This document shows, in pieces, positions 31,821-43,350 of a DNA stretch of 64,000 bases. Each line of letters begins with the position of its first letter. The stretch's first letter is position 1. The notes under the pieces were generated by a model, which saw only the letters and a program-made list of their open reading frames with translations, ran no database searches and had not been told where the DNA came from. The position numbers were made by a program, and so were the translations under genes. Source of the DNA: Podospora pseudoanserina (lineage: Eukaryota; Ascomycota; Sordariomycetes; Sordariales; Podosporaceae); contig NC_085923.1 of NCBI RefSeq assembly GCF_035222485.1, forward strand, positions 3,348,001 to 3,412,000, in the 5' to 3' direction.

Positions 31821-34027
31821 ATGGGCGCATATGTCTCTACCGGATCCTGCATTGCCCATTATGGCATCCAGCCCAACTGCACCTTCAATGTCACAGGCAC
31901 AAACGATGCTTTCCACCACCTGGGAGGGAGCATGAAAGGCGAGATTGAGGGTGACCCTGACATTGCCGGAATTGGCGTAAGGCCTCTCTAACCCATTCAA
32001 GAACTCATGAGGCTCAACTGACATTGTCACAGGTACTTGGGGCCTTCCTCGCTGTGACCACAATATCCGTAGGCCTAGCCTCAGCGAGTACGTTCTGGTG
32101 GTTTTCCAAGAATGTTCTCCATTGGAAGTCACGAACAGCCAGAGAGTCAGTCAACCCACCTTGGCTCACACTCGCCAATAGGGTTATTCAGGATCCAGAA
32201 GCTGACAGTTTCGCAGAGAGAAGTCACTCCGTAAACGCAAAGCCAGTATATCGCAAATCCTCGAAGCGCTCGTCATTAGCTGTAGCGATCAACAGATCTT
32301 TACTGGCGGAGCATATGCCATCACCCTCCGATATGCCAAGGCCTGCACCGTCTCAGCATACCACTACAATGTCGTCTCCAACATCCTCCTCGTCACCTGC
32401 GCCACCCATCTGATGGCTGTCACCGTGTCCAGCAACTACTGGGAACATCGCTTTGTTGGAGGACTCCGACTCATCGTCACCTCGCTCGTCTATGTCATCA
32501 CTGGAATTCTTTTGTCCAACCGCGGTGAGCCCGACCTGGGCTTCCCAACCCAAGTTCCAGCAAACAATGAGACCCACAGCTTCATGCTCCTACCCGCCGC
32601 TTGCTTCCAGACAGATGGTATCAGGCTCGGCACAGAGCTTGACAAGTCCTTCAAGGTTAGCTCCGCAAACGAGTTCTTCAACGGCCAGGTTCATGGATGG
32701 ACGCAGTTCATCATCCTGTTCTTGTTCTACTTCCTGGCTGCCATTGTGAGCGTGGGCAGACTTGTACGTCGTGGGCAGGATCACAATGGCAGGAGAACAA
32801 GGTTTATTGCCTGGTTCAAGCTCAACCTCAGGCCCCTTTTCCGATGGAAGAGGTTCTTCTACATTCTCTTCGGCTTGTATCTGATTGCAGGTATTGCCGT
32901 TTCTTGCTGGACGGTTGTGACATCGGCTCTCTATGTGTTTGCTCTTCGCCGCTGGGTTCACGGCTCTGGCTGGTATGTTCATTACTCCTCCTTCGATCAC
33001 TTTCTAGCTAACGCAAGTTCAGGATGGAACCCATCGATGAGGAGATTCCAGACCGGATTGCTGAGAACGATCCTTCCACCTTTGGCCAGCTTGTTCCTGT
33101 CCTTCTGATATCCTTGACTCTCTTCACCTTCATGCAAGTCATTAGCGGTAAGTTTGGTAACACCACTTCCGGCGCGGCCCGGGCTGACTGGTATCCTAAG
33201 ATCGCGTCACGCTTCGGCGTCGACTGTCCAACCGGCGCAAGAAGAATATTGAAAAGCACAACACACCCACTGTGGTTCAATACGATGGTGGTGGGTCTGA
33301 CTACCCCGAAAACGGGCATGGGTTCAAGCTTGGGAAGTCCGTCGTGGTAGGAGTGGCAATCAGTGAACCAGACTTAGACCCCCCAAAACCAATCGATATC
33401 GAAGCGGCCGGCGGAAGACGCAGCCAAAGCCGCAGCAGGGATGGAAGCAGCACCGGCACCACCACTCAGTCTATTCACCGACCTTCTCAACCGCAAGTCC
33501 ACTCCCCTTCCCACACCCGCACCCACTCTCGCCAAAACAGATCATTCTCCAGTCCTCGTCCTCCTCAAGGCTTTGGAACACCTGAGCCTGGCCATCAGTC
33601 TCCCATGCCCGGGTTTCAAAGTCCCGCCTTTCCGCAGTCGCAGAGTCCAACACCTCCTATAAGCCAAGGTCCACTGTCGCAGCCAACGTCAGGTTATGTA
33701 GATCAACCTGACTTTCAGCTGCCAGCATTCGACTTCGGACCGGGTGTTAACCCCAATGGTTCGGCGCAAAGCTTGCCATTGAAAGGGGAGGTCCACTCTC
33801 ACCAGCGAGGCCCCTCGGACGTCTCAAGTCTTTCACAAGCAAGCTACACACCTTCTCACAGCTCCCACCACGTCTCCCAGCTGTCTCAAGGATCAGTCGC
33901 ACCGCCTGTGCCGAAGAAGTCTAGGTCGAGAGAGCTGAGAGAGCAACAAGCGCAGCAGCAGGATCGACGGCCTGGCCCACAGGGAGGGTTTGGCCTTGGG
34001 GGAAGGGACGCTTCTCGCACGTTTTGA
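31821..34027 (+). CDS. Fungal multi-pass integral membrane protein with disordered C-terminus
   Basis: Five exons: 31821-31976, 32033-32145, 32217-32972, 33023-33147 and 33201-34027, all GT-AG, giving 658 residues. The N-terminus MGAYVSTGSCIAHYGIQPNC is followed by a short acidic loop GEIEGDPDIAGIG and six or seven hydrophobic helices (VLGAFLAVTTISVGLASAS, SNILLVTCATHLMAVTV, LRLIVTSLVYVITGILL, FIILFLFYFLAAIVSVG, FFYILFGLYLIAGIAVSCW, LVPVLLISLTLFTFMQV). The loop CSDQQIFTGGAYAITL matches the LSDQQLVTG-type motif common to a large uncharacterised family of Pezizomycotina membrane proteins. The last 230 residues are Ser/Pro/Gln-rich and basic (KKSRSRELREQQAQQQD) and probably cytosolic. Function unknown. 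The third exon start (32217) was chosen because it alone joins the frames without a stop. Confidence 0.8.
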
Positions 34028-34289
34028 CACCTTTTTGTCGTGATGTAATGATTTGATTTATTGTTATGATACCACTTTCGTTTGGGAATACACAGCTGTA
34101 GTAGTACACAATGATCTTTGGGCATGGTTTCCTTGTAAGGCATATGGCCCGGGCGGTATAAATGAACGGACAGATGGCGATGTTTATGATTGAGGTCTAG
34201 TATTATTTAATGATGAAACATTCGTTGCCCTGTCGGACTCTGGTTAGGTATTGTCGGATATGGCCAAACAAAACCAAAGTTATTCCCCA

Positions 34290-35077
34290 CTATTCTGAGA
34301 TTGGGACTCCTTCCTCATTGTCACTGCCCATCACCCCTTCATGCCCACCAACACGTTCTTCATCCTGCCCAATGGAAAACGGCAAGCGTATCCGCCCAGT
34401 CCTCAGATCCTTCTTGGCTTCCCAAACAGCCAACATGGCCAACAGCAACGAGCATACCCTGTTATTCAACTTGTCAGCCATTCCCTCTTCAACCAAGAGC
34501 CAAATCCTTACATTGTTATCAGCCCTGTAGTAACCGCACTCTGCGTAACGATGCAGCTGTTGATCTCAGGGGGATAATGAGAACTGAACCGTGTGACCCC
34601 TGTCCCGTTACAAAACGGCCATGTTTGTCGCACTGTCGAAATGGAGGTGAGAATCCCTAATCCGATGGCGAGAATCATGACGCTCATCCAGGTAGAGCAC
34701 AGCTGAGTGAAGACATCCGGCCTCTTTCCATTGGATAAGGCGAGAAGGGATGAGGAGGTGGTGTAGATCCATTCTAGGGCAATCAGGACGCACTGGTATC
34801 ATGCCGGGTTAGGTACTGAAGTGAGAGGGGTGGGTAGTGGGACGCGTACAGAAACGACATAGATGACTTCACCCAAAGGAACTGACGCCGCTTCCTGACC
34901 GGGGTCGCTGCATGACCAGTAGGCGCAGAAGTGGTGGTTGTGCATCCAGATGAGGTAGCAGACACTGAAGCATGATATGCTGAGGCTTGAGAACTGGGTG
35001 AGACGTAGGAGGTAGCAGGCTGCAGCGGTGAGTGCCTCGGCGGACGGTAGGTGTAGTGTCGTGGTTGCAGTATGCAT
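34290..35077 (-). CDS. Small four-helix membrane protein, hypothetical
   Basis: Three exons: 35077-34850, 34792-34512 and 34458-34290, with introns of 57 and 53 bp, give 225 residues. Four hydrophobic segments are visible: ALTAAACYLLRLTQFSSLS, CFSVCYLIWMHNHHFCAYW, STWMSVMILAIGLGILTSIS and VCSLLLAMLAVWEAKKDL, followed by an acidic tail ending GVPISE. The second intron has a GGCTGAC branch site. The four-pass arrangement recalls MARVEL-type or similar fungal membrane proteins, but I see no defining motif. Upstream in-frame codons exist to 35215; the ATG at 35077 is preferred because hydrophobic sequence follows promptly. Confidence 0.6.
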
Positions 35078-35410
35078 CTTCGCGGAAAAATTCAAATGAG
35101 GATTTTCTTTGGAAGAGAAAGAGACGTGGTGCGGAATTGCCGGTAAATTACCAGGTGGCTGGCTTTTGAAGCTGTTGAGGGATGGGGGCTGCTTCGGATT
35201 CCGAATCAGCCGCAAGTCACACTAATGAGGGCGCCCAAGTTGATCTTCCGTGACAAAACTCTCATGTTGGGCGGTGGGCTCCGCCCATTGAGGATCACGT
35301 ATGTAGATTCATGCTTTTCGCAAAGGCTCGGGAATAAAAGGTGTAAAAGTCTTGGGATTTGTGGAGAGAACTTATCACAGCACCTACATAAGGACCTAAG
35401 CTACATATAC

Positions 35411-35929
35411 TCAGGCCAGTCTTTGTTTTCTCGCCATGTGTCGCCTCCGCTGGACCACCACATTGGTGTGCTTCGCTGGACTGTCCGTCTTCAACGAAGC
35501 TACCGCCTCGTCCCCAAGATCCCGAGTCGCCCGCTGAGACTCAAATACATGGGACGTGGCCACAACCCGAACTTTTTCGGTGCCAAGAACCTTGACAGCC
35601 TCCACCAAAAAAATTGTTGTTGCGATTTTGTCTTCATCCATGACATGTTCCATAACGTCTGAGTCGACGACGATGTGAGCTGTGGGAAACCCCTGGAGAA
35701 CTCGCTCCAGGAGAAGCAGCCACTCTTGCTGAGTAGATGCCTCTTTCAGCTGCGCGATAGTGATGGGATACTGTGTGCTCATGGCAGAGCGGTTGATCTC
35801 AAGAGCCTGGTAAAGTTGAAGAGTTGTTGTTCGCAGCCGTAAGAACAGGTGCGGGTGCGGGGGGGTTACCGCCTTGAGACGAAATAGCCTGCTGGAGCTG
35901 GGATGGTGGGTGTTGGTGCTGGGCGCCAT
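35411..35929 (-). pseudogene. Possible relic of a NACHT/NTPase-type gene
   Basis: A frame of about 170 codons with no good start. In the middle it reads LLLLERVLQGFPTAHIVVDS and then TIFLVEAVKVLGTEKVRVVATS, which resembles the Walker B and sensor region of fungal NACHT proteins (pattern hIVVDALDEC ... VkhLVTSR). The Walker B acidic pattern is not well kept and no P-loop or repeat domain is visible around it. It may instead be the degraded C-terminal part of the Q-rich frame upstream. Confidence in any functional gene is low. Confidence 0.3.
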
Positions 35930-35959
35930 TGTTTGGTTGGAAACCGTTGCCGGCTTGGG

Positions 35960-36886
35960 TCATGCCAACTCGAGAAGGGTATGATTGTCCTGTGCAGGTT
36001 GGACGTTGGGGTTGAGGGCTGGATAAGAGGAGTCCGCTTTGGTTGCTGGGCTGTGACTCTGTAGCTGGGAATGCATTCGGTTTTGCACTTGACCGTGTCC
36101 CCGGGTCTGACTGTATCCCTGAAGTTGACTATGGCCGTAGCCTCGAGTTTGATTGTGGCCGTAGCCTTGAGTCTGAGTATGGCTGTAGCCTTGAGCTTGA
36201 GGCTGTCCGTATACCCGAGGTTGAGTATGGCGGTAACCCTCCGGCTGAGACTGAGCGTGTCTCCAAAGCTGAGCTTGAGCATAACTCTGAGGCTGAGCTT
36301 GACCATAAATCTGAGCTTGGCAAGAACCTTGAACCTGACCGTATTGATAATGCTGGGTGTATCCCCGTGTCTGGCCATGTCCCTGCGCCGGCCCATATCC
36401 TTGAGCATGGGTATAGCCGTCAATGCTGATTCGGACATATGTTCGGGCTGGTGTCATTATTGAAGGACGGCCAGGCCGCTGATGCGCCTGGCTATCTGTA
36501 GACAGACGAGGCTCATTTGGAGCTTGTATCAGGCTGTTTGCTTGAGGCATCGCCTGCCTAACTGTCATTCTGGATTCGACAAGTTGCGTCTGGCCGCGCT
36601 GGGTCTGTGCTCCGTTCTGAACAAATGCCTGCATTTGAGCATATGTTGCTGATCGCCTCGCTGGGCTCTGAACCTTGCCTTGTTGCCGACGGGCGGAGGC
36701 TGTGTTGTTGACATCTTGAAGAGTGGGCAATGCGGCGCCTAACTCGGTGAGGGTCTGTAGTCCAACTGAAGAGCCACGAGATGACATCCGAGGCATAGCC
36801 TGGGCCTGAGGTGGTGCAACTGCTGACGGTTGTGAACCCGATCCAACGGGGGTATTGACCGACGCAGAAGAGGCGGGAGATGACAA
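35960..36886 (-). CDS. Gln/Gly/Tyr-repeat low-complexity protein, structure uncertain
   Basis: A minus-strand frame of about 308 codons. The first half is Ser/Ala/Gln-rich; the second half is a chain of imperfect short repeats built on GYGQAQ, GYSHTQ, GYGHNQ and RGHGQV units. Composition (Q, G, Y, H; few charged or aliphatic residues) is prion-like. There is no ATG at the left end of the frame, so an upstream exon is likely (the frame opens after a stop at about 36899). The downstream continuation may shift frame near 35980 into another Gln/Asn-rich stretch. No enzyme or known domain is present. Function unknown. Confidence 0.4.
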   Translation of the reverse strand: MSSPASSASVNTPVGSGSQPSAVAPPQAQAMPRMSSRGSSVGLQTLTELGAALPTLQDVNNTASARRQQGKVQSPARRSATYAQMQAFVQNGAQTQRGQTQLVESRMTVRQAMPQANSLIQAPNEPRLSTDSQAHQRPGRPSIMTPARTYVRISIDGYTHAQGYGPAQGHGQTRGYTQHYQYGQVQGSCQAQIYGQAQPQSYAQAQLWRHAQSQPEGYRHTQPRVYGQPQAQGYSHTQTQGYGHNQTRGYGHSQLQGYSQTRGHGQVQNRMHSQLQSHSPATKADSSYPALNPNVQPAQDNHTLLELA

Positions 36887-36996
36887 CCATTCTCGAGGTT
36901 ACATCAGCTGTCACTGATTTGAGACCCGAATACTTTGCGTCACTAGCACAAACGTCTGCTACAGCCTTAACCCTCCCATGCCTTACCCCTCCTGGA

Positions 36997-37807
36997 ATGT
37001 ACCAGACAAGATTTTCCATTCCATCTCTTCCATCTCCATTCTTTCTTCTCTTTCCATCTTTGCCCAACCCATTCATTTCATCACCCAGGGAATCTCATTA
37101 CCATGGGCTCCAACAACCCCAAAAACGACCCCGCCTCTTCCAACTCCTCAAATCAGAAGGCCACCGCACATGGGGCTTCGTCATCTACCGCTGCCCCTAC
37201 TCCCCCGACTCCTCCCACCTCTGGACACGCCTCCTCACAGGCCTGAAACCCTGCACCCACAAATCACTTCAGGGCCACCCCCCCCGACGGCACCACCGCC
37301 CTCTCCAAGTTCAAGCTGACAACCATCGAGGATAACATCCTCCTCAACGGCGCAACAGCTGACATCGTCCGGGAAAACTTCAAGTCTTGGTCCAACGAAG
37401 CAATCACCCGAGAGCAGCCCAACAAAGTCGGCGGTGGGGTGCGGGATCCAAACCAGGAAAATGGGGATGAAGAGGGGGACTTACCGACACGTTCACCGAG
37501 GTATAGGTTTTGCATACGCGCCAGTCAAGAGGTCTTGAACTCTTTTGAGGAAGGGGGAGATGAAGAAGATAGATTTGTTGATCTCGTTCAGCGGGATTGG
37601 ATGCCGGGTAAGCCGTACACAGACCGGCGGACGGGGAGGGTGTATGATGACAAGGTGAAGCCGGCGATTGAGGGGTGTGATAAGAGGGACGTGGGGTGGA
37701 TGAGGGTTGGGGCGAGGAATGTGATGGTGGATATATATGAGGAGTTGAGGGGCTATAATGACTGGTCTTTGTGGTACAAGAGGCCGTGTGAGGTTGTTGT
37801 TTGCTGA
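36997..37807 (+). pseudogene. Conserved fungal hypothetical protein, frame change at a poly-C run
   Basis: The first part (to about 37275) contains GHRTWGFVIYRCPY and SSHLWTRLLTGL, and the second part, in another frame, contains LTTIEDNILLNGATAD, VDLVQRDWMPGKPY and GCDKRDVGWMRVGARNVM, ending at 37807. These blocks belong together in a widespread Pezizomycotina family whose members read WGFVIYRCTYGDD and end in a DVGWMRV segment. The frames meet at an eight-C run (37278-37285); no GT donor exists that could make an intron there. Either the run has gained or lost a base in this strain or the assembly is off by one. The role of the family is unknown. An alternative ATG at 37104 lies in a third frame. 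Confidence 0.5.
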
Positions 37808-38042
37808 TGGGATCAGGGTTTGGCCATGATGACACGAGGCGGGGAACATGTTTTCTTTTCTGAGAATGTTCAATTCTGGGTATCCATAATTTAATTTGAC
37901 GTAAAAAGAAAAAGAAAAAACCCACAGGAAATCCCAGGCATGCAAGATACGCTTCAACAGTGGCCCTGCCCACTACACTACACCAAAACAAAAAACTAAG
38001 CTTGGCTGGGTATCCATTCAGTCCACAATGGCAAATACCTTC

Positions 38043-39283
38043 CTAATATACCTCCATGCTGTCCTCCTCTTCATCATCTTCCTTCGAGAAAGGGCATTCG
38101 GTATGCCATGTTGATCCAGTAATATCCTCAAACTCTCTTGCGGAGCCTGCGTGTCGAAATAATAGGTGCCCATTCAGAGCTGGATCATCATTCCGCTGCC
38201 GTTCTCGTTCCTGTGGGAATTGAAAGTCGGCTACACACACACCACTGACCTGTGCCAAGATTGCCTTCCACTTGCGGTGGTTGCCTTGCATTTTCATGTG
38301 GAAATACCCATATGCCGGGCTGGAAGCTGTCTTTGTGGCAATGTCGAAGTAACCTCCTCGTGTCCTTGTAGCTGTCGCCGGATCCGCGTGCCACATCTCG
38401 TGGCTCAAAAATCCCACATGTGCTATGAAAAAGTGACAATCTTCATCCCCTTGCAGAACCCGAAGCAAAGACCAGTGTTCCCCATACGCACAAGGCGTGA
38501 TGGGCGCCTCTGGGTCGGAGTCCTTGAAGACCAGAGCGCCCTCGTGGCTCAAAATATGGCCCCCTTGCCGTACAAAGTAATGGGAAACACAGGCGTGGGC
38601 GCGCGCAGCTTTAATAGTTCGTCGGGATTGGGGGGAATGTACTTTGTGCCGTCATTCAAGGAGGATTCCATGCTGATGTCAATATCTATGTCCATGTCCG
38701 GATCGGTGCTGATAAGCCGAGCGTCTGTCAAATCCGACCAGGTGTGATAGTTTGACTCTGGATCGTACTGCCATTCCCAGAAAGTCTGCCGAGGTATCGC
38801 AGAAGCCGCACCGTCCGTTGGGTTGGGCTTGGGGGAAATGGCCTCCTCGCAACTGATGAGAATAAACCCTTGGGCAGGGGTAGTTCTGCAAACTCTGTAT
38901 CGTTCCCATGTGTGCCTGGGTTGATCGTAGTCTCCGACGCAAAAGTCGATGGCTTTGATGAGCGATGCCAGGTCGTAATTTGTCTCGAAAACTTGCACAA
39001 AGGCTGACTGCATGTTCATGACATCCTCCGCCCGAGCCTCGTCCTGCAACTATGCACAGCCCAAAGTGATCTGGAGAACGGGTTTGTTGAGATTTCAAAA
39101 GCGCAGTGGCAGCAGCGGGAGGACATCAGGGTTGGATATGCGTATGATCTCGGCGTGGGGATTGATTCAGCTATTCAGCTATAGTGACGTGTCTGGTCGC
39201 ACCGTTATGCGTTTGTTGTATGTGTTAGGGTCCATTTTCCATGCGAGACTGAAGTTGATAACGCGATGGACATCACAGCTCAT
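38043..39283 (-). pseudogene. Conserved fungal hypothetical protein, frame change at a G run
   Basis: A possible first exon starts at 39283 (MSCDVHRVINFSLAW) and may splice into 39049, where LQDEARAEDVMNMQSAF begins. The frame runs to about 38557 (LRAPTPVFPITLYGKG) and then continues in another frame as LSHEGALVFKDSDPEAPIT down to 38043, with AHVGFLSHEMWHADP and an acidic C-terminus. The join is at a five-G run (about 38565-38569). I do not recognise a catalytic domain. As with the gene at 37 kb, an assembly error is as likely as real decay. Confidence 0.4.
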
Positions 39284-39561
39284 GAGCTCGAGCCTCAGTG
39301 CAGAGGTTGACGAGGGAGGCGTCCCTGGGTTGTCGATTCATGAAAAGGTAAGTAGGAATGGCGCACCATAATGGATAATAAACGGGCCTATTGTACCTAA
39401 GTAGGTCCCCTTGCTTTGTTGGTTGTATTTGTGAAAGTCTTGTGGGCAGATACCTATCTAAGAAGGTGTAGGCGGCACAAGACTCTGCGCACCCTTGGTA
39501 AAGCCACACCAGCTACAAGTTCAATCCCGATCTCTGCTCCACAAGGGGGAAATGCCCATCC

Positions 39562-40618
39562 TCACTCCCCCGAAGGCCCCAGCAACCTGGTCCCCGTCCT
39601 CTCTGCTCTTCCCAGATCAGGCGTCCCATCCGCCCTCCACTCAACCCTCTTCGCAGCCGTATACCGATTCCCATCACAATTCCCCGTCCTCACCGTCGTA
39701 GCATGGTAAACATTCCAGGTCTCCCTCCCATCCGGACTCGTAAAAAACCTGTCACCTGATCATGAGCACCCATTCCATCCCCAACCCAACCCGAATAATT
39801 CGCAAAAGGGCAAGGTAAGGTACTTACGCATTATGCCCAGTTCCCCAATTCCCCTCACTTGAACTAAAAACTGGCTCCCTCCCCTTCTCCCAATTCCCCT
39901 TCTCCGTCGGGTCCCCCGTCCCCTTATACCTCAACAACCCCAGTTGGTAACTATCCGTCCAGCAATAGCTCCCACTGTAACCCACCCACACCCTCGTCCC
40001 GTTATACAACGCCGTAGCCCCCTCATTTACCGGACTACCCACCCTCTCCCACGCCAGCTCCGGCTCGGACAAGAGCTTCCACCCTGCCTGAATTTTAGTA
40101 GGCGACGTCATAGCCGCGATACATAAACTCTGCCATTGCGGGCGGGGTAGACACGACCAGATGAAATAATTTTTCCCTCCAATCGTCAACACCGTCCCGT
40201 CGATCCCCCAGTCAGGAGTGACCTGTCCAGCATAGGAATACTGACCATCCCACGGATGTGCACCCCCTCTCACAACATGAGACCGCTGCCCGTCGAGATT
40301 CTGCCGATTGCCAGCCGTGTAGTAGATATACCACACCCCATCAACCCTGTGCAGCTCCGGCGCCCAGACGTTGCAGCACCGTGCCGCGTTGGTGTCGGTC
40401 CAGACGACTTTTGTCTCTCCCGTCTTGAGGCCTTCGAGAGTTTTGGCGCGAGTGAGGCGGAGGTCAGTCCACGTTGTCGTCATGAGGTAGTAGAAGCCGT
40501 CATGGTGGACGATGTGGGGGTCGGAACCGTCGCGGGCACGGAGCGGGTTGGTGAAGGTTGCTGCGGAGGTTATCTGCAACAGGCTCAAGGCTGTGAGGAG
40601 AAGGCGGAGGAGGTGCAT
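39562..40618 (-). CDS. Secreted glycoside hydrolase family 43 (arabinanase/arabinofuranosidase-like)
   Basis: Exon 1 is 40618-39828 and exon 2 is 39748-39562, joined in phase 2, giving 325 residues. A signal peptide (MHLLRLLLTALSLLQITSA) precedes a five-bladed beta-propeller. The three GH43 acidic residues are placed as expected: Asp33 in DGSDPHIVHHDG, Asp140 in WGIDGTV and Glu199 in SPVNEGATAL. TTTWTDLRLTRAKTLEGLK and CCNVWAPELH resemble GH43 subfamily 26, which includes exo-alpha-1,5-arabinofuranosidases, but the subfamily is inferred. The enzyme would act outside the cell on plant arabinan or arabinoxylan. It ends EWRADGTPDLGRAERTG, complete at the C-terminus. Confidence 0.92.
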
Positions 40619-41013
40619 GGTTGCGGATGGGAGGTTGATGCCTTGAGTCCAACATGATGTCTTCGAGGCGGGTGGTATAAGGCTTCATTGCCATGGCCGA
40701 GCCAGCAATAGCCAGGTCACGGTAAATACACCGGACGGAGAAATTACGTCCGGATACCACACGTCAAAAAGCAGACGTTGAATACTCTTCACATTTCCAA
40801 CCACCAAGTTATGCCCTCCCATTGGCGCGGCTGTAACCTCCAAGTAGTATTGTATCCGGATGCTAGTATTGTGGACCGGCCGGCCTGTTGGAAACGCAAT
40901 CTGCACCCCCTCGTTCCCCGAAAACACCAATCGTAAGCTATGATGTCTCCATGAATTCTCCGAATTATTCCAGCCAAGATGCATACATGTGATTAGACCC
41001 ACCTTGAACCTCC
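40619..41013. other. Intergenic, short
   Basis: Upstream DNA of the GH43 gene and 3' region of the zinc-finger gene. No gene is supported. Confidence 0.45.
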
Positions 41014-43350
41014 TCAAGACCCCCTGACGTAACTGAAATGCCTCTCTCTCAACACTCTCTGCTTAAAGCTCTGTGGAGAGTGCTCAGTATGACCACCCTC
41101 CGAAGCACAATCTTTCACTCTGTCGATTGGCGTGACTCGCCCTCCATCACTGCCACCTTTAGCTTGTACATCTGTTTCATCCAAGGCTTCCTTGCCTAGT
41201 GGCCAATAGTTTTGTTCCCGCTCTGGCTTTTGATTCTGCAAGTCTTTGGCCAGACCATTTATATGCCCAGTTCGGCGCAATGCCCTGACAGGTTGTCGCT
41301 TGAGCTGTTGCTGTAGTTCCTGTTCTTCCTGTTCTTGTAATTCCTTCATCTTCCAATATCCAACACGGTCTTCTTCAAATCGAGTTGGTGAGGCATTGAT
41401 GCAAGACATGATGACCTCTCGGCAGCGGCAAGGATCTTGGTTGCAGAGGTCACAGCAGGTAACACTCATCCCGATGGCAGAGTCCAGGCTCTCTCTCGAA
41501 GTTGGGTCGCGTGTGGTGGTGCCAAAGCTCTCCGTCATGGGGGTTACCTTGCTATCAACAACTCGGCCTTTCTCATCGGTACTAGCAAATGTCTTCCATG
41601 TCTTGATCCGAGCGGTGCTGCTCAGAGACTTGGGTGACAAAAGACTCAAACCCGCCGAGCGCCGTTTCGAGCTTCTTCTGGCACTGGAATAAGAACTCCC
41701 ATCCGTCTCCGTGCTGGTTGTAGTGCAATCAGACGACGATGACGAAAGTGGTGGCGCTGCTGACTGTGAAGTCGAGCCACAATGCTCTAGACACTGTCTC
41801 ATAACACTTGCTCTGTGTACTTGGAATACAAGATCGAGCTGGCCTGATAAAAAACCGCAGTATTGGTCGTCGATGCCAGCTTGTGGTAACAAAAGACGAA
41901 GTGTGTCGCGGAGATTCTTCTTCAGAGTTTGTTCTTCGGCGTCAAAAGCATGATCGACTTCAAAAAGCTCGACTATGGGATGAAAGTCTACCAGTTGTCA
42001 GCATTTCACGCAGGCAAACAGTGGTGAGGAAACAAACCTGAGTCAGGAATCTCGGTGTCACATGGGAATAACAGATTCCATATTGACTCCCACGTCCACG
42101 AATCACTGCTCTGTTTTGGGTCATGCAGCGCCTTCTCAACGTCTGGAGAGATGCCATCTTCCTGGTCATAGAGGTTTTTGGGTGAGTCGACATCACATAT
42201 CCGGTCTTTGGGAAGCATGAGGTGCTCCAGCAAAGCCATGTCACTGTCAAATTGCACCTTGCAGCGACGGCATTGGCGAGGCTTAAATGTTTGTTTGTGG
42301 TGAGAAGCGAGGTGGTGTCTGCCCAGATGTCAGCACATGACAGAATCTAGGTAAAGAGCAAGCTTGCTTGAGTGCTGACCTTAATTCGGTGAACGAGAAG
42401 GGAGCCTTGGCACAACTCTCGTGCTCCCGGATGTTGAACCTCACTGGATTCCGCTTCCTAAACGGGCAGGGGTATCTGGGTCCGGCTGTGTCTTCAGCTG
42501 GCTCTGAAAGGTCTTGGTGTTCAGAGAGTAGGTCCCGAACGTTGGGTCTCGCCGGTGATGAGGGAGATTGAAGTTCTGTAGGTACCTCACCATCCATCCC
42601 CTTGGTCGGATCACACGTCAAGTGCCTTGTACTCGCATCCAGCGAAGATGATATCTCGTCTAGACACTTGATGACAGCATCCCATATTCTCATGACGCGT
42701 GACGCTCTTTCGGGGTCCATGTTATGCTTTTCCTCCAGGATAGTAGCAAGCACATCCACATCGAAGGACTGGTATCCTGCGTGCTGCGGTCGAATAGTCC
42801 AACTTGAGGTGTCCTGGCCGGGAAGCCTCCTTGGGGCAGCCGTATATCCTTGGGGGCGTTCCGCGGTGAGGGTCCAGAACCCCTCGGCAGTAGTCCTGCC
42901 AGGCGCTAGTTTGTGGGCAAGGCTCTCCCTCCTCGCTGCCCGGATGAGGAGTGCGTCTTCTTCTCGCCTGGCTTCTTGTGCCCTTTCGAGCACAGATAGT
43001 CTGGGGCTTTTTGTACAGATACGGCCGTCCATGGTGGACGATGGCCGGGGTGATGTGGTGATGTATGACCTTGATGTCATGGCCGTGGACGGCCGAGTCA
43101 TTCTAGATCCGGGCCGGCTCAGTTCCCACGACCGGCTGAGACCTGCTCTCGAAAGTACTTGCGGCTCTTCTTGGGGCGTCTGGCGGCCATACGTGCGATT
43201 GAATGATGTCGATGGCGTACTCGAGGTGCTATGACGTGAAAGAGGGGAAGAATGAAGTGGTGGCGTACGACTGAGCAAAAGTGTGTTTCTTAAGCTGCCG
43301 GGGGTGCTCCGCTGCGAAGGCGTGGCCGATCTCGAGTCGGGCAGAGGCAT
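41014..43350 (-). CDS. C2H2-type zinc finger protein, fungal family
   Basis: Exons 43350-42380, 42318-42038 and 41987-41014 give about 741 residues. The N-terminal 250 residues are Ser/Pro/Arg-rich. At about 295-345 the spliced protein reads YPCPFRKRNP, then a Cys/His-rich HESCAKAPFSFTELRHHLAS and QCRRCKVQFDSDMALLEHL, the arrangement seen in a large fungal family where a CPF(Y/R)KRNP motif precedes two Cys/His fingers. A tryptophan-containing WTWESIWNLLFP segment and an acidic FHPIVELFEVDHAF follow, as in relatives. The C-terminal third has a CCDLCNQDPCRC Cys cluster and a Gln/Glu coiled-coil-like stretch (ELQEQEEQELQQQLKRQ). Probably nuclear; role unknown. Confidence 0.8.

Noticed and set aside
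35866-36438. 190-codon minus-strand frame rich in Leu/Arg/Thr
   Set aside because: It is the out-of-frame reading of the Q/G/Y repeat; its regularity simply mirrors the DNA repeat.
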